A stretch of 64,000 bases of DNA from Intestinibacillus massiliensis (GCA_029267335.1 JAJUJC010000001.1:62001-126000); one strand, 5' to 3'; numbered from the stretch's first letter, positions 24,000 through 33,408 are shown. The notes: a model not told the origin generated them from the sequence alone. Numbers and translations: made by a program.

Positions 24000-25233
24000 C
24001 TCTCGGCAGCGTTTCCCGTCGTAAAATCGAGAACGGCTTGGCGGCAAACGGAAGCTGCAAATGAAAACGCATTTCGGGATGCTGCGCAACGTCGATGGCT
24101 GTCCCCTTATCGTCGGTCATCGCGTTGACGGTGAAACGGTACGGTGGCTCACCGGGCTGAATCAGTTCGAGCGTTTCGCCTACGAAAAAGCGATTTTTGA
24201 GTGTGAATACCGCATCCCCTGCCTGCGTGCAATCTTGCATCAGACCGGTGACTTCCCAATCGCGGATATAGTGGCTGTCCTCATAAAACTGCCCGTTTCG
24301 TTCTCCAAAATAAAAGCCGGTATAGTAATTGCGGTGGCTGACTTTACTGATTTCCTGGCGGATCTCGTCCGGCAGCACAAAACCATCCGGCTGTGCAGCA
24401 TAAGCATCGACCGCGCGGCGATACGCGCTTGTGATCCCCGCGGCATAGTATGCGGTCTTCGCACGGCCCTCAATCTTGAAAGAGTCGATGCCGGCACGCA
24501 CCAGTTCCGGAATGTGTTCGATCATGCACAGATCCTTGGAATTATACAGATAAGTACCGCGCGTATCCTCTTCGACCGGAAAATACTCCCCCGGTCGTTT
24601 TTCCTCGACAAGGCTATATTGCCAGCGACACGGCTGCGAGCAGGCGCCGTGATTTGCGTCGCGGTCCGTCAGATACTGCGAGATCAGGCACCGACCGGAA
24701 TAGGAAATGCACATTGCGCCGTGTACAAACGCCTCAATTTCCAGGTCTTTCGGCGTTTTCGCACGAATTTCCGTGATCTCCTCCAACGAAAGCTCACGTG
24801 CAAGCACAATGCGTTCTGCACCGAGATCTGCCCAAAAATTTGCGGCTTCGTAGTTGAGAATACTGGTTTGTGTGCTGATATGCACCGGAACGCGCGGTGC
24901 ATATCGCCGCGCCATCGCAAGCACACCAACATCTGCCAGAATCAGCGCATCCGCACCTGCATCCTGCAGCAGCTCGAGATAGGCAGGCAGAGCCTCCAAA
25001 TCCCGATTGGAGGGCATAATATTGACCGTGATATAGCACTTGACATTGCGCGCATGCGCATATGCAATCGCTTCGCGCAGCTGTGCATCGTCAAAGTTAC
25101 CCGCAGCCGCACGCATGCCAAACAAGCGCCCTGCCAGATAGACGGCATCCGCGCCATACGCGATGGCATAGCGTAGTTTTTCATAATCGCCCGCAGGCGC
25201 GAGGATCTCGGGCTTTTTGATAGGTGTCGTCAT
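23995..25233 (-). CDS. Peptidase U32 family protein (TrhP/YdcP-like, tRNA U34 hydroxylation)
   Basis: 412 residues with the U32 core: EILAPAGDYEKLRYAIAYGA, GADAVYLAGRLFGMRA, and the signature EAFVHGAMCISYSGRCLISQYLTDRDANHGACSQPCRW with conserved cysteines, then YNSKDLCMIEHIPELVRAGIDSFKIEGR. Members of this subfamily take part in 5-hydroxyuridine formation at tRNA position 34 with prephenate-derived chemistry; others are annotated as collagenase-like proteases. The tRNA role is more likely from overall architecture. ATGA overlap with mltG shows translational coupling. Confidence 0.88.
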   Translation of the reverse strand: MTTPIKKPEILAPAGDYEKLRYAIAYGADAVYLAGRLFGMRAAAGNFDDAQLREAIAYAHARNVKCYITVNIMPSNRDLEALPAYLELLQDAGADALILADVGVLAMARRYAPRVPVHISTQTSILNYEAANFWADLGAERIVLARELSLEEITEIRAKTPKDLEIEAFVHGAMCISYSGRCLISQYLTDRDANHGACSQPCRWQYSLVEEKRPGEYFPVEEDTRGTYLYNSKDLCMIEHIPELVRAGIDSFKIEGRAKTAYYAAGITSAYRRAVDAYAAQPDGFVLPDEIRQEISKVSHRNYYTGFYFGERNGQFYEDSHYIRDWEVTGLMQDCTQAGDAVFTLKNRFFVGETLELIQPGEPPYRFTVNAMTDDKGTAIDVAQHPEMRFHLQLPFAAKPFSILRRETLPRD

Positions 25234-26321
25234 GATTTTCCTGCCTTTGCGAATGCTTCTTCGGAAATTTGTACATTCCGATTATGCTGGGTCAAGGTAC
25301 GCGCAAAGAGATGCGAGCCATCCGGCATTGCCACATAATAATAGTAGTTATGCGATTCCGGATGCGATGCCGCATAGAGTGCGCCATATCCCGGGTTCGC
25401 GATCGGTCCGGGCGGAAGACCCTTATGCAGATAGGTGTTGTATGGGCTGTCGACCTCGAGATCTGCGGTGGTGAGCTTTTCCTTATGCCCAACTGCGTAT
25501 TGGATCGTAGCATCAATTTGCAGCGGCATATCACTCTGCAAACGATTATAGATGACACCCGCGATGGTAGCAAGTTCGTCCTGTTTCTGCGCTTCACGCT
25601 CCAACATAGACGCGATGATCGTAATCTCCGTTTGCGTGCGATCGAGCTGCTTTGCGCCGTCTACGATCGAAGCGTCATACTTGGACTCATAATTGAGCAG
25701 CATTTTATTGAGCGCCATGACCGGATCTTCGCCCTTATAAAATTCGTAGGTGTCCGGGAACAGGTAGCCTTCCAACCAGTTATTGCCCGGCGTCAGTGAT
25801 TTCAGACAATCGTGTTTAAACGGATAGGTGGTCAGCGCCTTATCAAGGTCTGCCTCCGTGCAAACATGGCGGTCAATCAGGAGCGTGCGAATCTGTTGCA
25901 GCGTATAGCCCTCAGGGATCGTGATCTTGACCTGAGAGGAATCTCCCGGCAATTTCAGATTACGCACGATGGCATTGTAATCCATCGCAGGGTTGAGGGT
26001 ATAGTCGCCTGCCGGAACGGCATCATCCTTTCCGGTGACTTTAGCGAACAGCTTAAACAACATGCCATAGTGCACAATTCCTTCGTTGTTTAAACGACCG
26101 CTCATCGCCGCGACTGTAGTTGGCTTCTCCACTGTAATCGTGACAGGACGATTTTCCTTGACAAATGCAAAAACATCATTTGCGGAAAAAAGAAGCACCA
26201 TTGACAAAATGACAGAAATACCAAAAATAATAATCAAATAAAGTAAGGTACCGCCGCAACCTTCGTTATTTTGTTTGGAGGTACGACGTTGGGGAGTTGA
26301 CTGTCTCGTCTCATTATCCAC
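25230..26321 (-). CDS. mltG: Endolytic murein transglycosylase MltG
   Basis: 363 residues from GTG 26321, which has GAGGTG six bases upstream; an upstream GTG overlaps the ribosome site. One N-terminal transmembrane helix (LLYLIIIFGISVILSMVLLF) after a polar tail, a LysM-like region (VTITVEKPTTVAAMSGRLNN), then the YceG domain with NWLEGYLFPDTYEF, the catalytic Glu in IASMLEREAQK and LPPGPIANPGYGAL. It cuts nascent peptidoglycan strands outside the membrane and sets glycan length. It is coupled to the downstream U32 gene and upstream CPBP gene. Confidence 0.95.
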   Translation of the reverse strand: MDNETRQSTPQRRTSKQNNEGCGGTLLYLIIIFGISVILSMVLLFSANDVFAFVKENRPVTITVEKPTTVAAMSGRLNNEGIVHYGMLFKLFAKVTGKDDAVPAGDYTLNPAMDYNAIVRNLKLPGDSSQVKITIPEGYTLQQIRTLLIDRHVCTEADLDKALTTYPFKHDCLKSLTPGNNWLEGYLFPDTYEFYKGEDPVMALNKMLLNYESKYDASIVDGAKQLDRTQTEITIIASMLEREAQKQDELATIAGVIYNRLQSDMPLQIDATIQYAVGHKEKLTTADLEVDSPYNTYLHKGLPPGPIANPGYGALYAASHPESHNYYYYVAMPDGSHLFARTLTQHNRNVQISEEAFAKAGKS

Positions 26322-26351
26322 GAAATTCACCTCGGTAAATAGAATAGTCTC

Positions 26352-27251
26352 TTAGTACAGCTTGAAAATTGCTTTTGCCGCAAAAGCAAGCACAAATACG
26401 GTAAAACCCGGGTTGATGGTAATCGCGAGCAACCCGTGCTCTACGCTTCCCGGCTTGGAAAAGCGACGAATATGACCGCTTGCAAGCAGATTTTCCAGCA
26501 TGCAAAACGCCAAGTAGGCACAAATCAGAAAAAGGATTCCACTGACCGCAGGGAAGTATTTCCAAATGCCGAATACGTTATATGTATTGGTAAGCCAGAG
26601 AATCAGCACATAGTAAAGGTTGTTGATGCAGTGTGCTGCGACCGCCGGCCAAATGCAGTCAAACGAATAAGTCATGTATGCATAGAGCAATCCGGCAAGC
26701 AGCGGTCCGATAAAATTGCTCAACGTGCCATGCAGCATTGCAAAGCACAATGCAGAGATGACAATACAGGGACCGGTAGCTATATATTGCTCATATGCGG
26801 AAAACAATGCACCTCGTACAAACAATTCTTCCAAAATTGCAGGCAGAAAGATAAATACGCCCGCAAGCAATACTGCTGTGCGTCCATCTGCAATCGGCAC
26901 ATCCCGTACGATATCCGTCATGGAAGCAGGAGCAACCGCGCCGGTGCGCAAAAACACATAATCAATTAAAAACGTCAAGATAGATACTGCAAGCGCTGCG
27001 AAAAAGGTAAAGCCGATGACAGACGGTCTGCTGATTTTGAGAAAGGATCGCATACAAACCGGATGTTCGCGCGTGCATCCAAGACGCAGCAGCAGAATCG
27101 GAATCGCAAATGCCAGAATCTCTGCGCCGGTCATCGCGAGTAGTAGAGTGCGTCCGGTGAGTCGTCCTGCCAGCCAGCTCATTCCGGACAGCAGGCAAAA
27201 ACATAAGAATAAGGATAGTCCGGAGAAAAGTGCCGTTCTATTCTGGTGCAA
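26352..27251 (-). CDS. CPBP-family intramembrane glutamic protease (CAAX/Abi type)
   Basis: 299 residues with a TTG start at 27251, chosen because GGGAGG lies nine bases upstream; it overlaps the previous gene by 14 bases. About eight membrane helices. The ABI/CAAX motifs are present: EELFVRGALFSAYEQY (Glu-Glu and Arg), then FAMLHGTLSNFIGPLLAGLL (His), and AAHCINN (His/Asn). The substrate is unknown; relatives process peptides or bacteriocin-immunity targets. A position between 5-FCL and mltG does not indicate a pathway. Confidence 0.88.
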   Translation of the reverse strand: MHQNRTALFSGLSLFLCFCLLSGMSWLAGRLTGRTLLLAMTGAEILAFAIPILLLRLGCTREHPVCMRSFLKISRPSVIGFTFFAALAVSILTFLIDYVFLRTGAVAPASMTDIVRDVPIADGRTAVLLAGVFIFLPAILEELFVRGALFSAYEQYIATGPCIVISALCFAMLHGTLSNFIGPLLAGLLYAYMTYSFDCIWPAVAAHCINNLYYVLILWLTNTYNVFGIWKYFPAVSGILFLICAYLAFCMLENLLASGHIRRFSKPGSVEHGLLAITINPGFTVFVLAFAAKAIFKLY

Positions 27252-27816
27252 CCGGCAGCACCTCCCTTTCAGTCACAATTTTGGTGCATTTTTGATCATA
27301 TGGTTGGGGATACACCGTCGGTACGATCGCAATTTCCGGGCACAGCGCACATACCGCTGCATGCTGCGTCTGCGCGAGAAAACGATCGTAATACCCTCCG
27401 CCATAGCCCAAACGGTATCCCGCACGTTCGGCACACACACACGGCGCGACAATAAGATCGATGGCGTCGGGCATGATTTCCGGACAACCGTCGCGTGGTT
27501 CTGGAATTCCGTATTTTCCCTCTTGCAAATCACCCATTGATCGGATGCGATGCGCGGTCATGATGCCCTTAGCGATACATCGGGGCACGCATACGGTCTT
27601 ATGCAAGCGCAGTGCCTCCTGCAAAATCTTTCGCGTGCCGATCTCGTCCGCGACAGAAACATACAGAAAAACGCAATGGCAGTCCTGCAACAGACCGCTG
27701 CGCAAAAACTGTGTTTGAATGGCATCGCTCAGCGCTGCTTGCTCTGCGCCGCTGCGTGCGCGACGCAGAGCAAGCATATGCTCACGCAGAGCGTGCTTGT
27801 CCGCTCTAACCGGCAT
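27238..27816 (-). CDS. 5-formyltetrahydrofolate cyclo-ligase
   Basis: 192 residues from ATG 27816 (MPVRADKHALREHMLALRRA), which overlaps the upstream stop by 11 bases and gives the family's normal length; upstream start codons add an unsupported extension. The enzyme converts 5-formyl-THF to 5,10-methenyl-THF with ATP. Visible motifs: RKILQEALRLHKTVCVPRC and the nucleotide-binding GYRLGYGGGYYDRFLAQ near residue 140. The start lacks a good ribosome site, so translational coupling with the PfpI gene is likely. Confidence 0.92.
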   Translation of the reverse strand: MPVRADKHALREHMLALRRARSGAEQAALSDAIQTQFLRSGLLQDCHCVFLYVSVADEIGTRKILQEALRLHKTVCVPRCIAKGIMTAHRIRSMGDLQEGKYGIPEPRDGCPEIMPDAIDLIVAPCVCAERAGYRLGYGGGYYDRFLAQTQHAAVCALCPEIAIVPTVYPQPYDQKCTKIVTEREVLPVAPE

Positions 27817-28351
27817 AGTGGATATCATGACGCACTTTATCCGCTGTTTCCTGTCCACGCAGCGCAGTACAAAGCGCAAGCCCAAAATCAAATGCTGCAC
27901 CTGCTGCGCGACCGGTGATGATCTTACCGTCTACGCATACGGGCAGATCCTGTGCATGCGCACCGGTCATGCCGGATTCCATACCGGGATAGCAGGTTGC
28001 TTTTCTGCCCTCAAGCAGACCCATGCCACCCAGAACGATCGACGGTGCGGCGCAAATCGCCGCAACATAGCGTGAATGCTCGATGCAAAAAGTGACTGCG
28101 CCGCGCACGAATTCAGACGCATACAGATTCTTTGTGCCCGGCATACCACCCGGCAGGATCACCATATCCGCTTGTGTAAGATCTACCTGTGCAGGGGTCA
28201 CATCTGCGGCAACCGGAATTCCATGCGAGCTGGTGACCTGTGCGCCTGTGATCCCAACTGTGCGCACTTCGACGCCAGCACGGCGTAGTATGTCAAGCGG
28301 CGCAAAGGCTTCCGTTTCCTCAAAGCCATCTGCCAACATCAGAAATACCAT
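27806..28351 (-). CDS. DJ-1/PfpI family protein
   Basis: 181 residues, preceded by AAGGAG. The fold is marked by MVFLMLADGFEETEAFAPLDILRRAG (conserved Glu near 15), MVILPGGMPGTKNL, and the nucleophile elbow VAAICAAPSIVLGGMGLL with the reactive Cys near residue 99. This matches the YajL/DJ-1 branch, proposed to handle glyoxal damage or act as chaperone; the biological activity is debated. It lies 12 bases after the GNAT gene and overlaps 5-FCL. Confidence 0.9.
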   Translation of the reverse strand: MVFLMLADGFEETEAFAPLDILRRAGVEVRTVGITGAQVTSSHGIPVAADVTPAQVDLTQADMVILPGGMPGTKNLYASEFVRGAVTFCIEHSRYVAAICAAPSIVLGGMGLLEGRKATCYPGMESGMTGAHAQDLPVCVDGKIITGRAAGAAFDFGLALCTALRGQETADKVRHDIHYAG

Positions 28352-28363
28352 AGTAATCGCTCC

Positions 28364-29197
28364 TTAATTCCACATTAAGTTCATATATCCGGTCGACGGG
28401 ACTGTCGCATCATAAAATTTCGCGACACCGAGCGCGCGATCGCATCCCGGTGCTACCAGACGCAACGCATCACATTTTAGTCTGCGGCAGATACCGTTCA
28501 ACAGTACGCATGCATCGTCGTCATGACGCGATACGACCTCCTGTGCCCACGGCGACTGTGCATCATTCCACACGAATGCATAGGCACGCAAATCATCGGC
28601 ATTAAATGCACCATACAGCACCCCGCCCAGTGCGGCAAACAACGCAAACTGCTCTTGCCACTGTGCCGCGCTTCTGCGAACATACGGTGAAATGCCCCGC
28701 ATCTGTTGCTCGTACAGGGCCTGCACAGCAATGATATCCCGCTCTCCGCACACGCGCACAGACAGTGTCTCGTCCACACATGTTTGCGTAAAGACTGATT
28801 CTGCAACATAAAAGCAAGGCTCATATCCGTATTTCGCATAGAAATCAAACAGCCATGCTTCCTGAGGAATCAAAATCGACGCTGCACGTCCGTGCGCCTT
28901 GTCCCATGCAAAGGATGCGCATAACAACTGCGCCATCAGCCCGCGACGACGCGCTTCGGGTGCAGTACATGCGCCGTAAATATAAGTCGCAGTCACGTCA
29001 CGTTCCGCAAGACGCATGTCATACGGAAGCATTTGCACCATCGCGAGCAGGGATTCTCCCTCCAAAAGCAGCAGTGTTTGTGTAGGATCATAGCGATGCG
29101 CAAAAAAATACGGATTAAAGCCGCTGTCATCCGGAAAGCAGGTATCCCACAGGGCACGCACAGCGGGTGTATCTGCTTCTGTCGCAAAGCGAATCAT
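28364..29197 (-). CDS. GNAT-family N-acetyltransferase (Eis-like)
   Basis: 277 residues. The N-terminal GNAT domain has MIRFATEADTPAVRALWDTC and the acetyl-CoA loop TYIYGACTAPEARRRGLMAQLL around residues 68-90. A second, C-terminal GNAT-like half follows (residues 130-277), as in Eis-type two-domain enzymes. The substrate is unknown. It overlaps the DUF2156 gene by ATGA, suggesting a shared function in amine or lipid modification, which is only a guess. Confidence 0.88.
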   Translation of the reverse strand: MIRFATEADTPAVRALWDTCFPDDSGFNPYFFAHRYDPTQTLLLLEGESLLAMVQMLPYDMRLAERDVTATYIYGACTAPEARRRGLMAQLLCASFAWDKAHGRAASILIPQEAWLFDFYAKYGYEPCFYVAESVFTQTCVDETLSVRVCGERDIIAVQALYEQQMRGISPYVRRSAAQWQEQFALFAALGGVLYGAFNADDLRAYAFVWNDAQSPWAQEVVSRHDDDACVLLNGICRRLKCDALRLVAPGCDRALGVAKFYDATVPSTGYMNLMWN

Positions 29198-30108
29198 TTT
29201 TTTTCCTCCGCGCGCGGAACTGTAAAAAATTTTTTTCCAAGAATTTCAGGATGATAGGATTGCTTTGCCTTTCTCAATCCGGGCAGCCCTAAATCCTCCT
29301 CGCGATTGACATAGCGTACCTCCTGGCAGTTCGCCAGCACAAATTGCTGATTAATCATCTGATATGCGCCGTCAATCTCTGATTCTGCTTTTTCGATTTG
29401 AACAACATAGACATCGTCCCATGCACGGCATCCCAAAGTGTAGGCGATGACTGCTCCATCGAGATACAAAAGTCCACCGCGCAGGTTGAGTTCCTCGAAG
29501 TGATCCAATGCACGACGCACCGCGCAGGCTTCTCCGAGGAAGGAATGATCGCGTGCACATCCATGTGCACGACACCACTTTTCATGGTATGCACGCGCGA
29601 CATCAACATTGTCAGGGGAAATGTCGCGATACTCCCAACGACCGTCATGGGCAGCGCGAAATCGATTGATCATATTGCGTTTGGATTGCAGTTTTTTCCC
29701 CGATAGGGTGGACAGCTTTTCGCTGAGATAAATATAATCTGCGCTGTCCTCAGACCAATCAAATGTATATTCGTCGCCAATGGCTTGCTCGAACTCTGGC
29801 AAAAGCGCTTCGGGAATAGAAATCATCTGGAACGGCACGCGACGAGATGCAGCATCTTGACGCAGCGCATCAATCGCTGCCTTTAAATTACCGTGTCCGA
29901 TGGGCGCGAGATAAACGGGTTTTTTTTCAGGAAAGGTTACGCATCGGATGAGCAAAAAACCGTTGTATTCACACATTTCGGTGTTGTAATGATCCTCCCA
30001 AATGTAAAGATCGGTAAAACAATGCTCGCAGAGCATGGTAGAGACACTTGAGGTATAGCGTTCTACTGTTTCTTTATCTGCGGGTGTGATTCGATGAAAA
30101 GATAACAT
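29194..30108 (-). CDS. DUF2156 (MprF/LPG-synthase C-terminal-like) acyltransferase-fold protein
   Basis: 304 residues, preceded by AAGGAAAC. It shows the DUF2156 features of soluble Clostridia members: DLYIWEDHYNTEMCEYNGFL near residue 37, DYIYLSEKLSTLSGKKLQSK near 130, NRFRAAHDGRWEYRDISP, and DGAVIAYTLGCRAWDDVYVV. The fold resembles two GNAT domains and the catalytic domain of phosphatidylglycerol lysyltransferase, but there are no membrane helices. An aminoacyl-transfer role is possible; the substrate is unknown. Confidence 0.85.
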   Translation of the reverse strand: MLSFHRITPADKETVERYTSSVSTMLCEHCFTDLYIWEDHYNTEMCEYNGFLLIRCVTFPEKKPVYLAPIGHGNLKAAIDALRQDAASRRVPFQMISIPEALLPEFEQAIGDEYTFDWSEDSADYIYLSEKLSTLSGKKLQSKRNMINRFRAAHDGRWEYRDISPDNVDVARAYHEKWCRAHGCARDHSFLGEACAVRRALDHFEELNLRGGLLYLDGAVIAYTLGCRAWDDVYVVQIEKAESEIDGAYQMINQQFVLANCQEVRYVNREEDLGLPGLRKAKQSYHPEILGKKFFTVPRAEEKK

Positions 30109-30159
30109 ATAAGTTTCCTTTGCAAGACTGTTTGGTTAGTATGCGCAATATTGTACAAA

Positions 30160-30933
30160 TTATTCCGGCTGACGAAGCGCCTCATAGTGCGCACGGATTT
30201 CTTGGGCACGACCACAGTTCATCTTCCCCTCGGTGCACGGACCCGCCACACACGGCGGTCCGCTTTTGCGGAAAAGTGTGGGGGCGACCGCATAAACAAG
30301 CTTGTACATTTCTTCCGCAAGCGCGCGAATCTCCCACTGTGCGCGTTCACAGCAGCGAAGGCGGAAGAAATTTTGCAAAGAGCGTGCATTGGCGGTCATC
30401 ACGATGCGCGTTGCGCATGCATTCGGCAATACATAACGCGCATCCTCGATGGCTTGCTTCTCCGCTTGGCTGCGCGCTTTTTTCTCCGGCACGCCCTGTT
30501 CGAGCAGCGTTTGTAAATGCTTCTCGAGCAGAACCGTTGTCAGCGCTTCGTAGGTCTTTTGGTCATCATCCATTGCTTTATCGAAGATGGCTTTTGCCTC
30601 GGGCAGCTTCTCGATTTCCGGTGGCGCTACATACTCAAAGCCGCGTTCACGCACATAGCGCTGCGACTGTACCGAAAAAGAAGCAATGCGATGCCTTGTG
30701 ATCTGTGCAAGCAGCGAACGGGACACGCCTTCGATCGCAAACGAAAAGCTTGCATGTTCGATGGGGCTCTCGTGTCCCAAATCAGTGAGCATCTCCAAAA
30801 ACTGGTTGGTTTTTTCTTCTGTCAAGCCGTCTAAAATCCCATCCACATTGCTCGCGGAATAGCAGTTTTTTGCCGCTGCGGCAATCAGTCGTTCCGGATC
30901 GGGCGTATATGCCAACAAACGTACTTTCATCAT
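30160..30933 (-). CDS. thyX: FAD-dependent thymidylate synthase
   Basis: 257 residues from ATG 30933 (MMKVRLLAYTPDPERL), overlapping the wecG stop in an ATGA junction, with AAAGGAAA upstream. It makes dTMP from dUMP with methylene-THF and FAD. The signature RHRIASFSVQSQRY near residue 80 contains the ThyX RHRxxxxxxxS pattern with FAD and dUMP contacts. EHASFSFAIEGVSR precedes it. The C-terminal part (ITMTANARSLQNFFRLRCC-like region) binds dUMP. No thyA is seen in the window. Confidence 0.96.
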   Translation of the reverse strand: MMKVRLLAYTPDPERLIAAAAKNCYSASNVDGILDGLTEEKTNQFLEMLTDLGHESPIEHASFSFAIEGVSRSLLAQITRHRIASFSVQSQRYVRERGFEYVAPPEIEKLPEAKAIFDKAMDDDQKTYEALTTVLLEKHLQTLLEQGVPEKKARSQAEKQAIEDARYVLPNACATRIVMTANARSLQNFFRLRCCERAQWEIRALAEEMYKLVYAVAPTLFRKSGPPCVAGPCTEGKMNCGRAQEIRAHYEALRQPE

Positions 30934-31679
30934 GGGGTATTTCCTTTCTTTTGCGAGCCTGAAAGGCGTGTGCCGAGCACCGTCAACATAAACTTCGGCA
31001 AACTCATCATACGACCAATGCGCTTGGGTTCTTTGAGCAAGCGATAGAACCATTCCAGACCGAGCCGAATAAAAATATCCGGCGCACGCTGTACGGTTCC
31101 CGCGAAAACATCCAAAGAGCCACCCAATCCGCACAGCAACGTCGCGTCGATACGCTCCGCATAGGCAGACATGAAGCGCTCCTGTTTGGGCGCACCCAAA
31201 CACACGAACGCGACATCCACGCCGCCTACTGCATTGATTGCGGCGATCGCTTCATCATCCGTGCGGAAATATCCGTCGCTCCATCCCTTCACGATGAGAC
31301 CCGGATGCTTTTTCTGTAGCACAGTGGCTGCCTGTTCTGCCACGCCGGGCTTTGCACCAAGCAGGAAAATGCTCTTTCCCTCCTTCGCCATACGCGCCAT
31401 CAGCGCATCTGCGAAGTCGATACCGGCAACCTTTCCATAAAGCGTTTCGTGGAGAATTTTTGCCGCATAAATGATGCCGATACCGTCCGGCAGCACCAGA
31501 CACGCGTCATTCAGCAATTTGGTTAAATCGGGTTCGCTGCGACATAGGTATACAATTTCAGCGTTTGGTGTCACAACATATCCTTTTTGATGTGCATCAA
31601 TGCGCGCGATTGCAGCATCCACGGCTTGCGCGAGCGTGACCGCATGAAATTGCACGCCCAAAATATTTGCAGTTTTCAC
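30930..31679 (-). CDS. WecG/TagA/CpsF-family glycosyltransferase
   Basis: 249 residues from GTG 31679 (MKTANILGVQFHAV), with GGGGAGAAAA just upstream; open sequence further upstream is unsupported. Family motifs: VVTPNAEIVYLCR, LPDGIGIIYAAK, VAGIDFADALM, IFLLGAKPGVAEQAA and VAFVCLGAPKQERFM. TagA members transfer ManNAc to lipid-linked GlcNAc in the first committed step of wall teichoic acid or related polymer synthesis; the exact sugar here is unknown. The overlap with thyX is only transcriptional convenience as far as can be seen. Confidence 0.93.
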   Translation of the reverse strand: MKTANILGVQFHAVTLAQAVDAAIARIDAHQKGYVVTPNAEIVYLCRSEPDLTKLLNDACLVLPDGIGIIYAAKILHETLYGKVAGIDFADALMARMAKEGKSIFLLGAKPGVAEQAATVLQKKHPGLIVKGWSDGYFRTDDEAIAAINAVGGVDVAFVCLGAPKQERFMSAYAERIDATLLCGLGGSLDVFAGTVQRAPDIFIRLGLEWFYRLLKEPKRIGRMMSLPKFMLTVLGTRLSGSQKKGNTP

Positions 31680-31720
31680 AGTTTTCTCCCCAATATCCAA
31701 TGTGATTTTCAATCTCTTAT

Positions 31721-31749
31721 ATTTTATACCATTCCTATCAAAACCACAA
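31721..31749 (-). promoter_or_regulatory. Predicted promoter of wecG-thyX
   Basis: On the minus strand, TTGTGG (31744-31749), 17-base spacer, TAAAAT (31721-31726), 42 bases before the GTG start. Confidence 0.55.
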
Positions 31750-31759
31750 GCATTTCCGT

Positions 31760-32047
31760 TTATTTGTTCGCACGGTATTGCTTTACCAACTGGTTGACGT
31801 AAACGGACATACCTGCACACAGGCTTCCCTGCACGACCGCATCGAATGCGGCAGCGGCAAAGTTCGCATAGGACCAGAAACGCCCTGCGATGGAAAGTGC
31901 GGCAAGCCCGATCCCGCAGGCTGTAAGCAACAGCGGAATCCAGTGATCCGGAATCGACTCAGAGTGTTTAAACGCGACACCCAAGCAGTATAATGCCGCG
32001 ACCAATGCGGCAAATTCCGGCTTGACCAACGATAATAGATCATCCAC
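31760..32047 (-). CDS. Phage-holin-family small membrane protein
   Basis: 95 residues from GTG 32047, which has GGGGGGCG upstream (an ATG-less extension upstream is unsupported). Three hydrophobic segments (EFAALVAALYCLGVAFK, IPLLLTACGIGLAALSIAG, and FDAVVQGSLCAGMSVYVNQLV) and a short basic tail fit a small holin-like family found singly in many Clostridia chromosomes and prophages. No phage genes lie nearby, so it may have a chromosomal role such as in sporulation or autolysis. The function is not proven. Confidence 0.65.
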   Translation of the reverse strand: MDDLLSLVKPEFAALVAALYCLGVAFKHSESIPDHWIPLLLTACGIGLAALSIAGRFWSYANFAAAAFDAVVQGSLCAGMSVYVNQLVKQYRANK

Positions 32048-32113
32048 GAGATCGCCCCCCTTGTTTCTAGGGTATGCGACCGCAGATGGATAGCAGACCA
32101 AAGATGCACGGTA

Positions 32114-32149
32114 CAAAAAACGGCGGCAGGACAAAAATCCTGCCGCCGG
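32114..32149 (-). terminator. Terminator of the efp / zinc-ribbon gene unit
   Basis: An 11-bp stem (CGGCGGCAGGA / TCCTGCCGCCG) followed on the minus strand by TTTTTT. Confidence 0.85.
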
Positions 32150-32160
32150 TCTGATTCAGG

Positions 32161-32598
32161 TTATTCGGTTACGCTGCTGTCTTCCTCGGTCCCCTCTAAC
32201 TCTTCGTCATAGAGTGCCGAAAGATCGAACTCCAACTCTTCACCGCATGCAGGGCACTGGATACTTCCTTCATCCAACGTTCCTTCATCAATGAACAGGC
32301 TCTCGCCGCAGGTGGGACAAATGACCTGATAAAGATCCTCTTCCGGATCAAAATCGAGATCGTCCTCTGCTTCATGGTCCGGATGCAACTCATCGGCGAC
32401 AGAGGACAATTCCTCGTACACATCATCGAGCTCATCCAGTAGGTCTGCGTTCTGACGTTCCAAATCAGAAACGACGTTTGCGAGCTCTTCCATTGCTTCG
32501 AGCATTCCCTTTAAGAGCTTGCCTTCCTTTTTGGCGCCATCGATTTCCAGACCCTCGTACAGTCCTTTCAAATAGGCTACATGTTCGGTCACTGTCAT
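32161..32598 (-). CDS. CD1247-type zinc-ribbon protein
   Basis: 145 residues, preceded by AAGGAGGAT. The N-terminal helical part (VTEHVAYLKGLYEGLEIDGA, then a heptad-like region ELANVVSDLERQNADLLDEL) is typical of the CD1247 N-terminal domain seen in Clostridia. An acidic linker leads to a zinc ribbon with two CxxC pairs (CPTCGESL and CPACGEEL, about residues 95-125). It is a conserved small protein of unknown role. It follows efp by 93 bases and likely shares its promoter. Confidence 0.8.
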   Translation of the reverse strand: MTVTEHVAYLKGLYEGLEIDGAKKEGKLLKGMLEAMEELANVVSDLERQNADLLDELDDVYEELSSVADELHPDHEAEDDLDFDPEEDLYQVICPTCGESLFIDEGTLDEGSIQCPACGEELEFDLSALYDEELEGTEEDSSVTE

Positions 32599-32691
32599 TT
32601 CAGTATCCTCCTTCGCAAAAATGAAGACATCGTCTTAAATTGTATCTCCGAAAAGCGCGGCTTATTGTATGCAGCGCATGCGGATCGTAAA

Positions 32692-33255
32692 TCAGCCCTT
32701 TGCGCGCTCCAGATATTCACCCGTACGCGTATCGATCTTGATGCGATCGCCGGTCTCGAGGAACAGCGGCACCTGTACCGATGCGCCGGTCTCTACGATT
32801 GCAGGCTTGAGGGTGTTCGTCGCCGTATTGCCCTTGAAGCCCGGATCGGTCTCGGTGATCTCCAGCTCAACGAAGAGCGGCGGCTCAACAGCAAAGATGC
32901 TGCCCTTGTAGGATGCGATCTTGCAAACCATATTTTCGGTCACAAAACGGAAATCATCGCCCAGAGTAGACTTGTTGATCGGAACCTGATCGTAGGTCTC
33001 CGTATCCATGAAGTAGTACAGATCACCGTCGGCATACAGATACTGCATATCCTTGCGCTCTACATAGGCCGGCTCATACTTGTCGGTCGGGTTGAAGCTG
33101 CGCTCGGTAACGGCACCCGTGATCACGTTCTTCATCTTAACGCGAACGAATGCGGCACCCTTGCCGGGCTTTACATGCTGAAATTCGACAACCTGGAGCA
33201 CTTGACCGTCCATTTCAAAAGTTGTACCGTTTCTGAACTCACCTGCGGATATCAT
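32692..33255 (-). CDS. efp: Elongation factor P
   Basis: 187 residues, full three-domain length. It helps the ribosome translate polyproline stretches. The N-terminal KOW-like domain contains the tip loop [16 protein letters not shown] with the Lys that is often modified, followed by two OB domains ([35 protein letters not shown]). It is preceded by TTGGAGGAGAC. Confidence 0.97.
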   Translation of the reverse strand: MISAGEFRNGTTFEMDGQVLQVVEFQHVKPGKGAAFVRVKMKNVITGAVTERSFNPTDKYEPAYVERKDMQYLYADGDLYYFMDTETYDQVPINKSTLGDDFRFVTENMVCKIASYKGSIFAVEPPLFVELEITETDPGFKGNTATNTLKPAIVETGASVQVPLFLETGDRIKIDTRTGEYLERAKG

Positions 33256-33323
33256 AAAAAGTCTCCTCCAAAACTATAATAGAATACGAAGCTTAAATTG
33301 ACAACTTATGTCGATGCCTATTT

Positions 33324-33352
33324 ATTCTACCCTATAATTGCAGTTTTGGCAA
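33324..33352 (-). promoter_or_regulatory. Predicted efp promoter
   Basis: On the minus strand, TTGCCA (33347-33352), 17-base spacer, TAGAAT (33324-33329). A second possible promoter lies closer to the gene (TTGTCA, 17 bases, TATTAT, about 33270-33298). Confidence 0.6.
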
Positions 33353-33408
33353 GTGAATTTTAGCTGAAAGTAATTTTTTTGCAGTTTTATCTATCTCCAC
33401 ACATAGGG